DNA of 64,000 bases from CADEEN01 sp963840805 (GCA_963840805.1 CAWJAJ010000016.1:186001-250000); one strand, 5' to 3'; positions 27,614 through 37,646 are shown, counted from the stretch's first letter. Notes: a model not told the origin generated them from the letters alone. A program made the numbers and translations.

Positions 27614-28342
27614 GTGCCGGCCGCCTCGAAAAAGCGCCCCCAGCCGCGCACGCGCCGCGCATCGGCACCCGCCAACTGCAGCGACTTCCAGACCACGGTG
27701 GCCACGCTGTCGAGGATCGGGATGCCGAGTTCGGCCTCGAGTTCGGCGACCAGGGGGCCGCCGCGCAGGTTGGTGCACAGGATCACGATCGCGTCGGGCC
27801 GCGCGGCGGCGACGTCGCGCACCATCGTGCGTAGCGTACCGGCATCGACCTCGCTGAAGCTGAAGTTGTCGCGCAGGCCGAGGTGGCGCTCGGCCACGCA
27901 CTCGTAGCCCGCCGCTGCGTAGTTCGCGATGATCTTGGCCTGCACGTCGTCGAGGTAGGGCGTGACGAGGCCGAAGCGGCGCACGCCCAGGCGCCCGAAC
28001 AGCTCGTTGAGCGCCAACACCGACGTGCAGGCCGGGATGCCGGTGGCTTCGGTGATGCGGCGGCACAGCGCCTCGTCGGTGTCGAAGCCGCGCCAGCTCG
28101 CCGACGTGCCGCTCCAGCCGATCACGCCGACCCTGGCATGCGAGAGCAGCTCGGCCGCGCCGAGGATCTCTCGGTCGTCGAACTGGCCCAGCGCCTCGCG
28201 CGTGAGTGCGATCTCGGTCACCTTGAAGCGGCCGAAATGCGCGCTCGCCTCGGGCAGGCCGGCGATCATCGCCGTCGTCACCGGCTCGAGCACCGTGTTC
28301 GACGACGGCGTCAGCATGCCCAGGAGGTAGGCGCTTGCGCAT
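27610..28342 (-). CDS. Maleate isomerase / arylmalonate decarboxylase-like protein (one frameshift at N-terminus)
   Basis: About 243 residues of the Asp/Glu racemase superfamily. The corrected N-terminus is KAYLLGMLTPSSNTVLEPV, typical of maleate isomerase-like proteins, followed by SAHFGRFKVTEIAL, GVIGWSGTSASW, GIPACTSVLALNELF (catalytic-type Cys), RFGLVTPYLDDVQAKI, and VILCTNLRGGPLVAELEAELGIPILDSV (second Cys). The start ATG at 28342 overlaps the dctM stop as TGATG; one base inserted near 28330 separates start and core. Homologues isomerise maleate or act in pyridine and nicotinate breakdown. It shares the operon with a deaminase and a hydantoinase. Confidence 0.82.
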
Positions 28343-29647
28343 CAGCCGAACGACACCCGCGGCAGCCACAGCGCGAGGTCGGGCCAGACCACGAGCAGCA
28401 CCACCAGCAGCAGCATCATGAAAAGGAAGGGCAGCGTGCCCATGATCACGTCGGTGATCAGGCCCTCCTTGCGGATGCCCTGCACGACGTAGAGGTTCAT
28501 GCCCACCGGCGGCGTGATCAGCGCCAGCTCGGCCATCACCACCAGGTAGATGCCGAACCAGACCGGATCGATGCCCAGCGCGGTGACGAGCGGAAAGACG
28601 ATCGGGATGGTGCCGATGATCATCGCCAGCGCGTCGAGGAAGCAGCCGAGGATCAGGTAGAACACCGTCAGCACCAGCAGCATCACCAGCGGCGAGGTGC
28701 CGAGCTGGCTGGCGAAGTTGGCCAGCGCCTGCGGCACGCCCATCAGGCCAAGCACGAAGTTCAGGTAGAACGCGGCCGCCGCGATCAGCATGATCATCGC
28801 GGTGACCGACACCGTGGTGATGAAGCACTCGTGCAGCATCGTTCATGGAGAACTTGCCGTAGGCGATGCACAGCACGAGCGCCATCACGACGCCGAGCGC
28901 GGCCGATTCGGTCGGCGTGGCCCAGCCGAGGTAGATGCTGCCCATGACGACGACGAAGAGCAGCGTCGGCGGCATCAGGTCGACCAGCCGGCGCAGGCGC
29001 TCGCCGATCGGCGCCGGCGCCGACTTGGCGCCGGCCAGCGCCGGATTCATCCAGCAGGCCACCACCACCACGGCCATGAACAGGCCGGTCAGCAAAAGGC
29101 CCGGGATCACGCCGGCGGCATACAGGCGCCCGACCGAGGTGTTGGTCATCGCGCCGTAGATGATCATGTTGATCGACGGCGGGATCAGGATGCCGAGCGT
29201 GGCGCCGGCAGCGATGCTGCCCAGCACGAGCCGCGGGTCGTAGCCGCGGCCCTTGAAGGCGGGGATGGCGACGGTGCCGATCGTCGCCGCCGTGGCCACC
29301 GACGAGCCCGACACCGCGGCGAACATCGCCGATGCGCCGATGTTGGTGTGCAGCAGGCCGCCGGGCAGCGGGTTCAGCCAGTCCGACAGCGAGCGGTACA
29401 TGCGGTCGGTGAAGCCGCCGCGCACCAGCAATTCGCCCAGCAGCACGAACAGGGGCATGGCCACCAGCACGAAGTTGTTGGTCGCGCCCCAGTACTGGGT
29501 GCCGTACTCCATCACCGCAGGCGTCCCGAGGTAGAGCATGGCGCCGGCCATGCTGATCGCGAACATGACGAACGCGACGTGCAGGCCGAGCGACATCAGC
29601 CCGATCAGCAGCGCGAAGCCGACGACGGCGGCGGTGAGGTCGATCAT
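28342..29647 (-). CDS. dctM: TRAP transporter large permease DctM, system 1 (one frameshift)
   Basis: About 434 residues, the 12-helix sodium-coupled permease of a tripartite ATP-independent periplasmic transporter. Typical are ISMAGAMLYLGTPAVMEYG, FVLVAMPLFVLLGELLVRGG, MFAAVSGSSVATAATIGTVA, GATLGILIPPSINMIIYGAM, and YLILGCFLDALAMIIGTIPI with ITPPVGMNLYVVQGI near the end. One frame change near 28850 precedes the segment HECFITTVSVTAMIM. Its start lies in the end of dctQ (ATGA), and the corrected dctQ frame reads straight into it. Part of the minus-strand run dctP-dctQ-dctM-isomerase-deaminase-hydantoinase-racemase. Confidence 0.88.
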
Positions 29648-30249
29648 GGCTTGCGCGCTCTCTTCCGCCTGTGCAGCACGCTCGGCCTGCGCCGTGAGTT
29701 CGGCCTCGAGCTCGTCCTGCACGCTGGCCGGGCCGTAGAAGCGGTTGAGCTTCGGATCGCCCTTGACGAACAGCAGCAGCGCGTGCACGGCGTAGGCCAG
29801 CGAGATGAGGCGAACAGCACCAGGCCGATCAGCCACAGCGACTGCGGCTGCCACAGCGGCGTCTGCAACGGGTTGCTGGCCACGCTCTGGAACTCGATCG
29901 ACTCCAGCAGCACGGTGGTGCCGCGCCAGGCGGCGAAGATCGCGAACGCGGCCATCGTCACCATCGCCAGCAGGTTGAGCATCCGTTGCCAGGCGGTGGG
30001 CATGCGCACCAGGAAGATGTCCACCCGCGTGTGGCCTCGCTTGGCCATCGTGTACGACGCGCCGACGATGGCGACGATCGCCAGCACATAGCCGCCGATG
30101 TCGTCGGTGCCCGGGAACGAGTGCGAGAACAGCTTGCGGCCGACGATCTCGACCGAGACCGCGAGCGACAGCAGCAGCACCGCGTAGCCGCAGACGATCG
30201 CCGCGACGCGGGCGACCGGTTCGACCACGCGGCTGATGGGATCGTCCAT
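29644..30249 (-). CDS. dctQ: TRAP transporter small permease DctQ, system 1 (one frameshift)
   Basis: Four TM helices: VCGYAVLLLSLAVSVEIVGRK, DIGGYVLAIVAIVGASYTMAKRGHTRVDIF (the conserved DctQ segment), LLAMVTMAAFAIFAAWRG, and SLWLIGLVLF continuing after a frame change near 29810 into LAYAVHALLLFVKGDPKLNRFYG. The tail is charged and helical (DELEAELTAQAERAAQAEE). After correction the frame has no stop before dctM, so either a second indel hides one or the two permeases are fused. The start at 30249 is 10 bases after dctP. Confidence 0.83.
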   Translation of the reverse strand: MDDPISRVVEPVARVAAIVCGYAVLLLSLAVSVEIVGRKLFSHSFPGTDDIGGYVLAIVAIVGASYTMAKRGHTRVDIFLVRMPTAWQRMLNLLAMVTMAAFAIFAAWRGTTVLLESIEFQSVASNPLQTPLWQPQSLWLIGLVLFASSRWPTPCTRCCCSSRAIRSSTASTARPACRTSSRPNSRRRPSVLHRRKRARKP

Positions 30250-30259
30250 GGCCGCGCTC

Positions 30260-31308
30260 CTACTTGATGGCCAGGCCGCGCGCCTTGCCGACCGTCGCGT
30301 TCCAGGTCTCGGAGCACTTCGGGTCGACCTTGTTGCAGGTCTCCTTCCACAGCGGCAGCACCGAGCTCGACACCGCGGCCTTGATCTTGGCCTCGTCGGC
30401 CGGCGACACCGGCACCAGCGTCATCTTGAACTTGGTGCCCTTGCGCAGGGGTCCTTGCCGATGTTGCAGTTCATCGCGTCGGCGTTGGCCGTCTCGGCCA
30501 GTTCCCACATGTGGTCTTCCATCTGCTTGAACCCGGCCAGGATCTTCTGCTGCGACTCCGGCGAGAACTTGTTCCAGTAGTCGAGGTTCATGAAGTGGCC
30601 CTGCACCGAGCCCGATACCGACAGCGGCATGAAGTGTGTCGTGACCTCGCCCCACTTGCCGGCGTTGCCCGAGGTCGGTGAGGTGACGCCGCAGTCGGCC
30701 ACGCCGCGTTGCAGCGCCGGGTAGACCTCGGAGAACTGCAGCGTGACCGGCGTGCCGCCCAGATTCTGGATCAGCGCGGCCATCGACGGCGTGAAGCTGC
30801 GCACCTTCAGGCCCTTGATGTCGTCGACCGACTTGATCGGCTTGTTGCAGTAGAAGACCTGCGGGCCGAAGGGCCAGAGCGTCAGCACCTTGGCCTTGAA
30901 GCGCGCCTGCAGGCGTTTGTCGAAGACTTCGCGGTAGGCGTCGACCGCCTTGCGCAGGTCCTTCATGTTGGTCGACACGCCGATCAGGTCGATGCCCTCG
31001 AAGAACGGGTCGTCGCGCGAAGCCATGCCGATCTGCACGCTCATCACGTCGAAGGTGCCCGAGCGCAACAGGCGCAGCGCGTCGGCCGCCTGCACGTTGA
31101 CCACGTCCATCGGGTTGTAGTTGACGTTGATCGGCGCGCCCATCAGCTTGGGCAGCGCGGTGAAGAAGGGCTTCTCGATCTCGTCCACATGCTTGGAGTT
31201 GGACGAGAAGTTGCCGGCGATGCGCATCGCGGTCGGGTCGGCGGCACGCGAGGCAATCGGCAGCGCCAGCACGGCGGCGGCAGCAATCAGGGACAGAAGG
31301 GTCTTCAT
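30260..31308 (-). CDS. dctP: TRAP transporter solute-binding protein DctP, system 1 (one frameshift)
   Basis: About 348 residues. A signal peptide (KTLLSLIAAAAVLALPIASRA) is followed by the binding fold: AMRIAGNFSSNSKHVDEIEK, MDVVNVQAADALRLLRSGTFD, FYCNKPIKSVDDIKGLKVRS (the segment carrying the Arg that binds the ligand carboxylate), QFSEVYPALQRGVADCGV. The frame changes near 30450, and the last 55 residues (KFKMTLVPVSPADEAKI and on) continue in another frame with Cys residues in ETCNKVDPKCSE. A carboxylate-bearing ligand is expected. It lies 31 bases after the amidohydrolase gene. Confidence 0.87.
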
Positions 31309-31338
31309 CGGGTCACTCCTTGGTGGGTTGCGTGGGTT

Positions 31339-32859
31339 TCAGTTCAGGCAGCGGTTCATGCCGACATCCTCGGCCGCGGTGCGTTGCACCATCGCGCGGT
31401 AGTAGGGCTCCAGCCGCGCGGCTTCATGCGCGGCGCTCTGCTGCTGCGCCCGGCCGGCGGCCATCAGCTCGCGCATCTCGGCACGCAGTGCGGTCTCGTC
31501 GACGGTCGTGATGCGGCCGCCTTCGTAGACGACCCGGCCGGCGACGATGGTCATGCGCACCGAGGCGCCGTCCTCGCAATGCACGAGCTGGCGCTTCAGG
31601 TCGTTGAGCGGCGTGAACGCGACGGTGTCGAGGTCGAGCAGCGTGATGTCGGCGTCGCAGCCGACTGCGAGCTGCCCGAGCCTGCCGTCGCGCCGCAACG
31701 CGCGCGCCCCGCCGCGCGTGGCGGCGTGCAGGATCTCCGGGGGCTGCGGCCAGGTCGCGTAGTCGGGCGAGGCCAGCGTGTGGATCAGCGCCGCGGTCTT
31801 GGCGACGAACCACAGGTTCACCGAGTCGTCGGTGTTCATCTCGTCGGTGCCCAGGCAGATCGGCACGCCCGCGTCGCGCAAATTGCGGTAGGGCATCACG
31901 CCGCTGCCCAGGCGCAGATTGCACACCGGGTTGTGGGCCACGGTGCAGCGCGAGTCGGCGAGCAGGCGGATGTCGGCGTCGTCGATCCAGATCGCGTGGA
32001 TCACCATCATGCGTTCGTCGAGGAAACCGAGGTCGTGCACGTGACGCACCAGCGACTTGCCGAACTTCTCGCGCCCGAGCACGCGCTGCAGCTTGGTCTC
32101 GAGGATGTGGATGTTGAACGGCAGGTCGTGCAGCTTCGACAATGCCGACAGGCCCGCGAAATAGTCGTTCGTGACCCGCTGCGGCGCCGAGCACGACACG
32201 GCGGCCGCCAGGCGCCCCCCTTCGGCACCATGCCAGCGCGCGATCAGGTGCGCGTAGATCGCGAGCAGTTCGTCGGTCGTCTGGCGCGGCGCCGCGTCCA
32301 TCGCGCGCAGTTCCTCGGCCGGCAGCAGTTCGGCGAGGTACGGGAACTTCTCGTACTCGACGACGTTGGGCTGGTCGATCGCCACCGTGGCGCGGATGCC
32401 GGCGTCGGCATAGGCCTGCATGATGGCGTCGACCGACTCGGTGCTGGCGACGGGCACGTGGTAAGCGTCGTCGTGCACCGCGGTGATGCCCCGGCGCAGC
32501 ATCTCGAGTGCGCCGATCATCGTGCGCACATAGGCCAGGCGCGACGCGTCGCCGCCTGAGGCCAGCGGCGGCACCTCGTGCAGCATGAAGATCTCGAGCG
32601 GGTAGCCCGGGAGGCTGCCCTTCATCAGGTTGCCCGGCGAGTGGAAGTGGGCGTTGACAAGGCCCGGCATCGCCAGCAGGCCGCGGCCGTCGATCGTGCG
32701 GGCCAGCGGACGCGGCCAGTCGCGCGCCGCGTCGGGGCCGATCGCGGCGATGCGTCCGCCCTCGACCACGATGTCGGCAAGCGCCCAGTCGTGGTCGGCG
32801 TCGTCGAGCGCCAGCACGCGCGCGCCGCGGATCACGAGCGAAGCGTTCGCCACACTCAT
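31339..32859 (-). CDS. SsnA/TrzN-type amidohydrolase (cytosine deaminase-like)
   Basis: 506 residues, intact. Domains: N-terminal beta sandwich (VIRGARVLALDDADHDWALA), then the metal barrel with PGLVNAHFHSPGNLMKG (HxH ligands), FNIHILETKLQRV, MVIHAIWIDDADI (His), and VPICLGTDEMNTDDSVNLW (Asp), then the C-terminal sandwich (GCDADITLLDLDTVAFTPL). This is the mononuclear subtype III family that deaminates or dechlorinates N-heterocycles (cytosine, guanine, S-adenosylhomocysteine, triazines). It is coupled to the maleate-isomerase-like gene by an ATGA overlap and sits between the two TRAP systems, so it probably acts on an imported ring compound. Confidence 0.85.
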   Translation of the reverse strand: MSVANASLVIRGARVLALDDADHDWALADIVVEGGRIAAIGPDAARDWPRPLARTIDGRGLLAMPGLVNAHFHSPGNLMKGSLPGYPLEIFMLHEVPPLASGGDASRLAYVRTMIGALEMLRRGITAVHDDAYHVPVASTESVDAIMQAYADAGIRATVAIDQPNVVEYEKFPYLAELLPAEELRAMDAAPRQTTDELLAIYAHLIARWHGAEGGRLAAAVSCSAPQRVTNDYFAGLSALSKLHDLPFNIHILETKLQRVLGREKFGKSLVRHVHDLGFLDERMMVIHAIWIDDADIRLLADSRCTVAHNPVCNLRLGSGVMPYRNLRDAGVPICLGTDEMNTDDSVNLWFVAKTAALIHTLASPDYATWPQPPEILHAATRGGARALRRDGRLGQLAVGCDADITLLDLDTVAFTPLNDLKRQLVHCEDGASVRMTIVAGRVVYEGGRITTVDETALRAEMRELMAAGRAQQQSAAHEAARLEPYYRAMVQRTAAEDVGMNRCLN

Positions 32860-33600
32860 CGCTCGAACACCCGGCCCCAGGCGCGGCCCGGCTGGGTGTC
32901 CAGGCCCAGCATCGACAGCACGCCCCACACGCCCATCGCGACCGTGTCGTAGATCGGGATGCCGAGCTCGCGCTCCATCTCGCCGACGATCGGCGCGGCC
33001 GGGAAGTTGGTGCAGAAGGTGACGATGGCCTGCGGCCGGGACCTGGCCACCTCGCGCAGCATCGCGGCGATGTCGTCGAGCGGGATCTGCGAGAAGGAAT
33101 AGTTGTCGGCGAGGCCGAAGTTGCGCGCCGCGGTGCACTCGTAGCCCTCGCGCGCGAAGCTGCCGACGATGCGATCGCGATAGCTGTCGACATAGGGGCA
33201 GGCCAGTGCATAGCGCCTGATGCGGTCTTCGCGGAACACCCGATCGATCGCCAGGGTCGAGGTCGTCGAGCGGGCGCCGGTGAGCGTCTGCGATGCGCTC
33301 GACCAGTTGGTGGTCGAGCGCGAAGTCCAGGCTGCCGCCCTTGCTGCCGTTCCAGGCCACGACATCGAGCTTGGCGTCGCCGAGCACGCGCGCACAGGCC
33401 AGCATGTCGTCGAAGTCGTAGGTGAGCGGAAACGGGTCGACCGCACCCACCACCGAGGTGCGCGAGAAATGTGCCGAGACCAGCGGGAACTCGCGCAGGA
33501 TGCCCAGCGTGACGCGCTCGACCACCGTGTTGGCCGACGGCGTGATCCAGCCGACGAAATGGCGCGGTGCCTCGAACTGCGCACGCGGCGTGAGGCCCAT
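32856..33600 (-). CDS. Maleate isomerase-like Asp/Glu racemase family protein (one frameshift)
   Basis: About 248 residues, a second member of the same branch as the gene at 27610. It has VGWITPSANTVVERVTLGIL, SAHFSRTSVVGAVDPF, VVAWNGSKGGSLDF, YALACPYVDSYRDRIV, and IVTFCTNFPAAPIVGEMERELGIPIYDTVAMGV with the second catalytic-type Cys. The frame changes near 33270, where a catalytic Cys would be expected, so that residue cannot be judged. It overlaps the amidohydrolase by ATGA and follows dctM of system 2 by three bases. Confidence 0.78.
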
Positions 33601-33603
33601 CGC

Positions 33604-34886
33604 TCAATACCCCATCAGCCGCGGCAACCACAGCACGATCTTCGGGAAGAACATGCAGGTGAACAGCAGCCCGTACATCACCGCGATGAACGGCCAGACA
33701 TGCTTGACCAGCTCGCCGAGCTTGATGCCGGTGATGCCGCACAAGACGAACAGCACCACGCCCACCGGCGGCGTGAGCATGCCGATCACCAGGTTGAAGA
33801 CGAACAGGAAGCCGAAGTGCAGCGGGTCGATGCCGTAGAGCAGCGCGATCGGGTGCAGCAGCGGCACCAGCATGATGTAGGCCGCGTTCGATTCGAGGAA
33901 ACAGCCGACGACGAACAGCGCGACCGACACCAGCAGCATGAAGACCAGCGGGTCCTGCGTCATGCCGCGCAAGAGCGCGGTCAACTGCGCGGGCAACTGG
34001 TCGACTGTGAGCATGTAGGTCACGACCGAGGCGAAGGCGATCATCGCGCCCACGACGGCCGAGGTGATCGCGGTACGGATCATCGCCTCGGGCAGGTCGG
34101 CGAGCTTCAGTCGCTTGGTGATGAAGAAGCCGATCGCCATCGCGTAGACGACCGCGATCGCCGAGCCTTCGGTGGCGGTGAACGCGCCGCCGACGATGCC
34201 GCCGATGACCACGATCGGCATCAGGAAGATGACCCACGAGCGCTTGAGTTCGTGGCCGACGCGCGCCCACGAGAAAGGCTCGCCGGTGAGCGGGAAGTTG
34301 TGCTTCACGGCGGTGTACCAGACCAGGAACAGCATCGACGACGACCAGGATCAGGCCCGGGATCACGCCGGCCATGAACATGCCGCCAACCGACACCGTG
34401 GGCCCCGCCATGAAGGCGTAGACGATCATCGCGCCCGGAGGGCGGGATGATCGGCCCGAGGTTGGCTGCCGCAGCCACCACCGCCGACGAGAAGCCCAGG
34501 CCGTAGACCTTGCGCAGCGACGGGATCATCGTGCTGCCGAGCGCGCTGGCATCGGCCACCGCCGCGCCGGAAACCGTCGACAGGCCCATGCCGGCCAGCA
34601 CGGTCACATGCGCCAGGCCGCCGCGGACGCGGCCGACCACCGAGTTGGCCAGGTCGATCAGGCGCTCCATGATGCCGGCCTTCATCATCAGCTCGCCGGC
34701 GAGGATGAAGAACGGAATGGTCATCAGCGGAAACGCATTGACCGCGTTCATCATCCGCGAGGGCAGCAGGTTGAAGTCGACATCGCTGTAGATCAGCCCG
34801 GCCACCGCACCGATGCCCAGCGAGAACGCCAGCGGCATGCCGAGCAAGGCGATGGCGAGGAAGACAAGGATGATGAGCAGGCTCAT
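33604..34886 (-). CDS. dctM: TRAP transporter large permease DctM, system 2 (two frameshifts)
   Basis: About 427 residues. Features: LLIILVFLAIALLGMPLAFSLG, FPLMTIPFFILAGELMMKAG, AGMGLSTVSGAAVADASALG, AAAANLGPIIPPSGAMIVYAF (frame change near 34440), MFMAGVIPGLILVV (frame change near 34340), then one frame to the end with VVGCFLESNAAYIMLVPLL and MLTPPVGVVLFVLCGI. It is unlike system 1 in sequence, so the two permeases are not a recent duplication. Starts 16 bases after dctQ. Confidence 0.88.
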
Positions 34887-34902
34887 GACGGGTGCCTCGC
34901 GT

Positions 34903-35442
34903 TTATTCCGTGGCCACCGATTCGGTCATCGACGGCTTGCCCGTCAGCACGATCCAGATCAGGTGCAGCGCAGCGTGGCCGCAACCGACACCGACCGCAA
35001 CGATGAACCAGGCCGCGCTGCCGTTCATCGAGGCCATCATCTCGTCCCACTGGTCGAAGGCCACCACCGCCGACTGCCATGCCACCAGCACCATCAGCGC
35101 GGCGGCCACGGCGGCCATCAGCCGCGCCAGGATGTCCTGCACCTGGGCCGGCAGTCGCGCACTCAGCAGTTCCATGCCGATGTGCGCGCCCAGCCGGATG
35201 CCCAGCGGGATGCCGAGGAAGATCGACCACACGAAAGTCAGGCGCGACAGCTCGTCGGCAAAACCGATCGAGCTGTTGGCCGCATAGCGCAGCAGCACCT
35301 GCAGCGACACCACGGCCACCATCAGGCCGAGCATGGTGACGATGGCCCAGCCGGCTGCCGTGTCGAGCGCGTGCAGCGTGAGCGCCATCGGACGCAGCGG
35401 GCCGCGGTGATGGATCAGCTTCGAGGGCAACAAACGGCTCAT
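34903..35442 (-). CDS. dctQ: TRAP transporter small permease DctQ, system 2
   Basis: 179 residues with four TM helices: AIVTMLGLMVAVVSLQVLLRY, SRLTFVWSIFLGIPLGIRLGAHIGMELL (DctQ signature), LMAAVAAALMVLVAWQSAVV and FIVAVGVGCGHAALHLIWIVL. It pairs with the adjacent DctM. An internal Met (PMALTLHALD, residue 19) is an alternative start. A gap of about 130 bases separates it from dctP; it contains G+C-rich inverted stretches such as accgtcggccgat-like repeats but no gene. Confidence 0.87.
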   Translation of the reverse strand: MSRLLPSKLIHHRGPLRPMALTLHALDTAAGWAIVTMLGLMVAVVSLQVLLRYAANSSIGFADELSRLTFVWSIFLGIPLGIRLGAHIGMELLSARLPAQVQDILARLMAAVAAALMVLVAWQSAVVAFDQWDEMMASMNGSAAWFIVAVGVGCGHAALHLIWIVLTGKPSMTESVATE

Positions 35443-35573
35443 TGGGACCCCTCGTCCGACGGGTACGTCGGCCGATCCCCAGGGTCCGACAGGGGCCCCT
35501 TCGTGGCCCTTGGGATGCGGGCCGGCTTGGGAGCGGCCCGGCGCTCGGCCCGCGAAAGCGCGCTGAACATGGC

Positions 35574-36578
35574 TCAGGAACCCGAGGCCTTCTTCACCTC
35601 GGCCAGCACGCGGTCGACCAGGTCGGCACCGACGCGCTTCTTGACCTCGTCGACCACGCCCGCGGTGGCCTTGCGCATCGCTTCGCGCTCGGCCGGCGGC
35701 ATCGCGTCGTACTGCATGCCCTTCTTCTGCAGCTCCGCCAGCGCCGCCGCATCGGCCTTGGCCGCCTCGACGCGCTGGGTGGCGACGGCCTTGTCCATCG
35801 CCGTCTTGATCGCCTTCTGGTGCTCGGGCGACAGGGCCTGGAACTTCTTGCGGTTGGCGACGACGGCGATGAAGTCGAAGAAGTGCGCCGTGTTGGAGAC
35901 GTACTTCTGGACCTCGAAGAAGCGGCTGTCGAAGATCAGGTTGTACGGGTTCTCGTGGCCGTCGAGCACCTTCTGTTCCATCGCCGAGTAGACCTCGCGG
36001 ATGTCCATCGCCTGCGGGTTGGCGCCCAGCGCGCGGAACGTGGCCAGGTGCGTCTCGTTGGGCTGCAGGCGGATCTTCAGGCCCTTCAGGTCGGCGGCGG
36101 TCTTGATCGGCCGCACGCTGTTGGTGACCTGGCGCGCGCCCAGCTCCATGAAGCCCAGCGCGATGAAGCCCTTGTCTTCGAGCTTCTTGTCGATCAAGTC
36201 GCCGATCGGGCCGTCCATCACCTTGTAGGCGACTTCGCGGTTCGGGAACAGGAAGGGCAGGCTCACCGCCTCCAGCTCAGGCACGGTGCGCGACAGGAAG
36301 GCCATGCCGACCCAGGTGCCGAAGATGGTGCCGGCACGGGTCTGCGTCACGTTCTCCTGCGCGCCGCCCAGCTGCATGTTGGGGAAGGTCTCGATCACCA
36401 CCTTGCCGCCGGTCGCGGCCTCGACGTCCTTCTTGAACTGCTCGATCGCGACCGACGACGAGTGCTTGTCGGTGAAGTTGCCGGCGATGCGCAGCTTCTC
36501 CTGCGCCGAAACGGTGCCGATCGCGCACAGCGACAGGGCGGCCGCGAGGGCCAGACGACGGGACCATGGCTTGTTCAT
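35574..36578 (-). CDS. dctP: TRAP transporter solute-binding protein DctP, system 2
   Basis: 334 residues, intact. Signal peptide NKPWSRRLALAAALSLCAIG ending VSAQ; then LRIAGNFTDKHSSSVAIEQF, GGKVVIETFPNMQLGGAQEN, PFLFPNREVAYKVMDGPIGD, RPIKTAADLKGLKIRLQPNE (conserved ligand-binding Arg region), ANPQAMDIREVYSAMEQKVL, DGHENPYNLI. The DctP family binds organic acids in the periplasm for the QM permease. ATG at 36578 follows ggagctcc. A longer open frame extends upstream through the operator region and is not credible. It is the first gene of system 2 and is divergent from the GntR regulator. Confidence 0.92.
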   Translation of the reverse strand: MNKPWSRRLALAAALSLCAIGTVSAQEKLRIAGNFTDKHSSSVAIEQFKKDVEAATGGKVVIETFPNMQLGGAQENVTQTRAGTIFGTWVGMAFLSRTVPELEAVSLPFLFPNREVAYKVMDGPIGDLIDKKLEDKGFIALGFMELGARQVTNSVRPIKTAADLKGLKIRLQPNETHLATFRALGANPQAMDIREVYSAMEQKVLDGHENPYNLIFDSRFFEVQKYVSNTAHFFDFIAVVANRKKFQALSPEHQKAIKTAMDKAVATQRVEAAKADAAALAELQKKGMQYDAMPPAEREAMRKATAGVVDEVKKRVGADLVDRVLAEVKKASGS

Positions 36579-36657
36579 CACTGGAGCTCCTGGGTAAGGC
36601 CGGTCGTCGCTCGACGGCCGGCACGGTGGATTCGGATTGCGTCCGATCATGTTAGTT

Positions 36658-36838
36658 TTTTGGATACAAAACATCAAGCTGCATGCACACAATTTTCTCG
36701 GTACTAACCCTGATTTCCATGAAGTGCCTCCCGTTCGCTCGATCTCTTGCGAGCAGAACCCCCTTGTGCAGGGCTCTCGAGCGGCTATACTGGCGCCATG
36801 TTTTGGATGCAATCATAGTTGTGTTTTGTATGCATACA
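36658..36838. promoter_or_regulatory. Operator-like sites in the dctP2/gntR divergent promoter region
   Basis: Three related sequences lie in the 274-base gap: ttttggatacaaaa (36658-36671), ttttggatgcaatca (36801-36815) and ttttgtatgcatacat (36824-36839). The last contains the perfect 12-base palindrome tgtatgcataca (36827-36838). Binding sites of FCD-type GntR regulators are commonly ttgtatacaa-like, so these are probably the sites through which the adjacent regulator controls itself and the TRAP/catabolic operon. The region is A+T-richer than its surroundings, as expected of promoters. Confidence 0.65.
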
Positions 36839-36852
36839 TTGGGGACGAGATC

Positions 36853-37599
36853 ATGAACGCCAGACCGGCAGCCAGGAGCAAGGAGCAAGTTGCGGGCCGC
36901 CGTGCACCGGCGCGCGCGCCGAGCGCCGAGCCGGCGCGGCCGTTGAGCGTCGACGCGATCCACCAGCGCGTCTGGCTGGCCATCGTCGAGCACCGGCTGC
37001 CGCCCGGCACCAAGCTCGGCGAGGAGCGCCTGGCCAAGGCCTTCGGCGTCAGCCGCACGCAGATCCGCCAGGTGATCGAGCGCCTGGCGCACGACAGCAT
37101 CGTCACCGTGCAGCCCAACCGCGGTGCCTTCGTCAGCAGCCCGACGGTCGAAGAGGCGCGCGAGGTGTTCGTGGCGCGGCGCCTGATCGAGCCCGACCTG
37201 ATCCGCAAGGTGGCGGCGGTGGCCACTGCCGCCGACGTGAAGCGACTGCGTGCCCATGTGGCGCTCGAATCGGCAGCGCGCGAGGCCAACGACAAACGCG
37301 CCATCATCCGGCTGTCCGGCGAATTCCATCAGATCGTTGCCGACATCGCGGGCAATCGCTTCCTGGCGCGCACGATGCGTGAACTCGAGGCGCTGACCTG
37401 CCTGGTGATCAGCCTGTACGACGCGCCCAACGTGCCGTCGTGCCCTTACCACGAACACAGCGACCTGATCGACGCCATCGAGGCCGGCGACGGCAAGCGC
37501 GCCGCGGCCCTGATGGTCGAGCACCTGAACCATGTCGAGGGGACGCTGGAATTCAGGCAGGCCAGCGACGAGATCGATTTCGACGCCGTCTTCGCCTGA
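36853..37599 (+). CDS. GntR/FCD family transcriptional regulator
   Basis: 248 residues. After a basic, disordered N-terminus, the winged helix-turn-helix is DAIHQRVWLAIVEHRLPPGTKLGEERLAKAFGVSRTQIRQVIERLAHDSIVTVQPNRGAFV. The C-terminal FCD ligand domain has EAREVFVARRLIEPDLIR, EFHQIVADIAGNRFLARTM and the metal-binding histidines in HEHSDLIDAIEAGD and HLNHVEG. The ATG at 36853 fits the domain start; an open frame upstream crosses the operators. It is divergent from dctP2 and followed by a racemase gene, so it probably controls the whole cluster in response to an acidic metabolite. Confidence 0.9.
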   Translation: MNARPAARSKEQVAGRRAPARAPSAEPARPLSVDAIHQRVWLAIVEHRLPPGTKLGEERLAKAFGVSRTQIRQVIERLAHDSIVTVQPNRGAFVSSPTVEEAREVFVARRLIEPDLIRKVAAVATAADVKRLRAHVALESAAREANDKRAIIRLSGEFHQIVADIAGNRFLARTMRELEALTCLVISLYDAPNVPSCPYHEHSDLIDAIEAGDGKRAAALMVEHLNHVEGTLEFRQASDEIDFDAVFA

Positions 37600-37646
37600 A
37601 GACATGACAGCCCCTGGCTCGCTTTGCTCGCTACCCCCGAGGGGCG

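Noticed and set aside
25712..29854. One 1380-codon minus-strand frame joining permease, isomerase, deaminase and hydantoinase
   Set aside because: It is an accidental chain of correct and shifted segments produced by indels; the individual genes have their own starts with ATGA overlaps.
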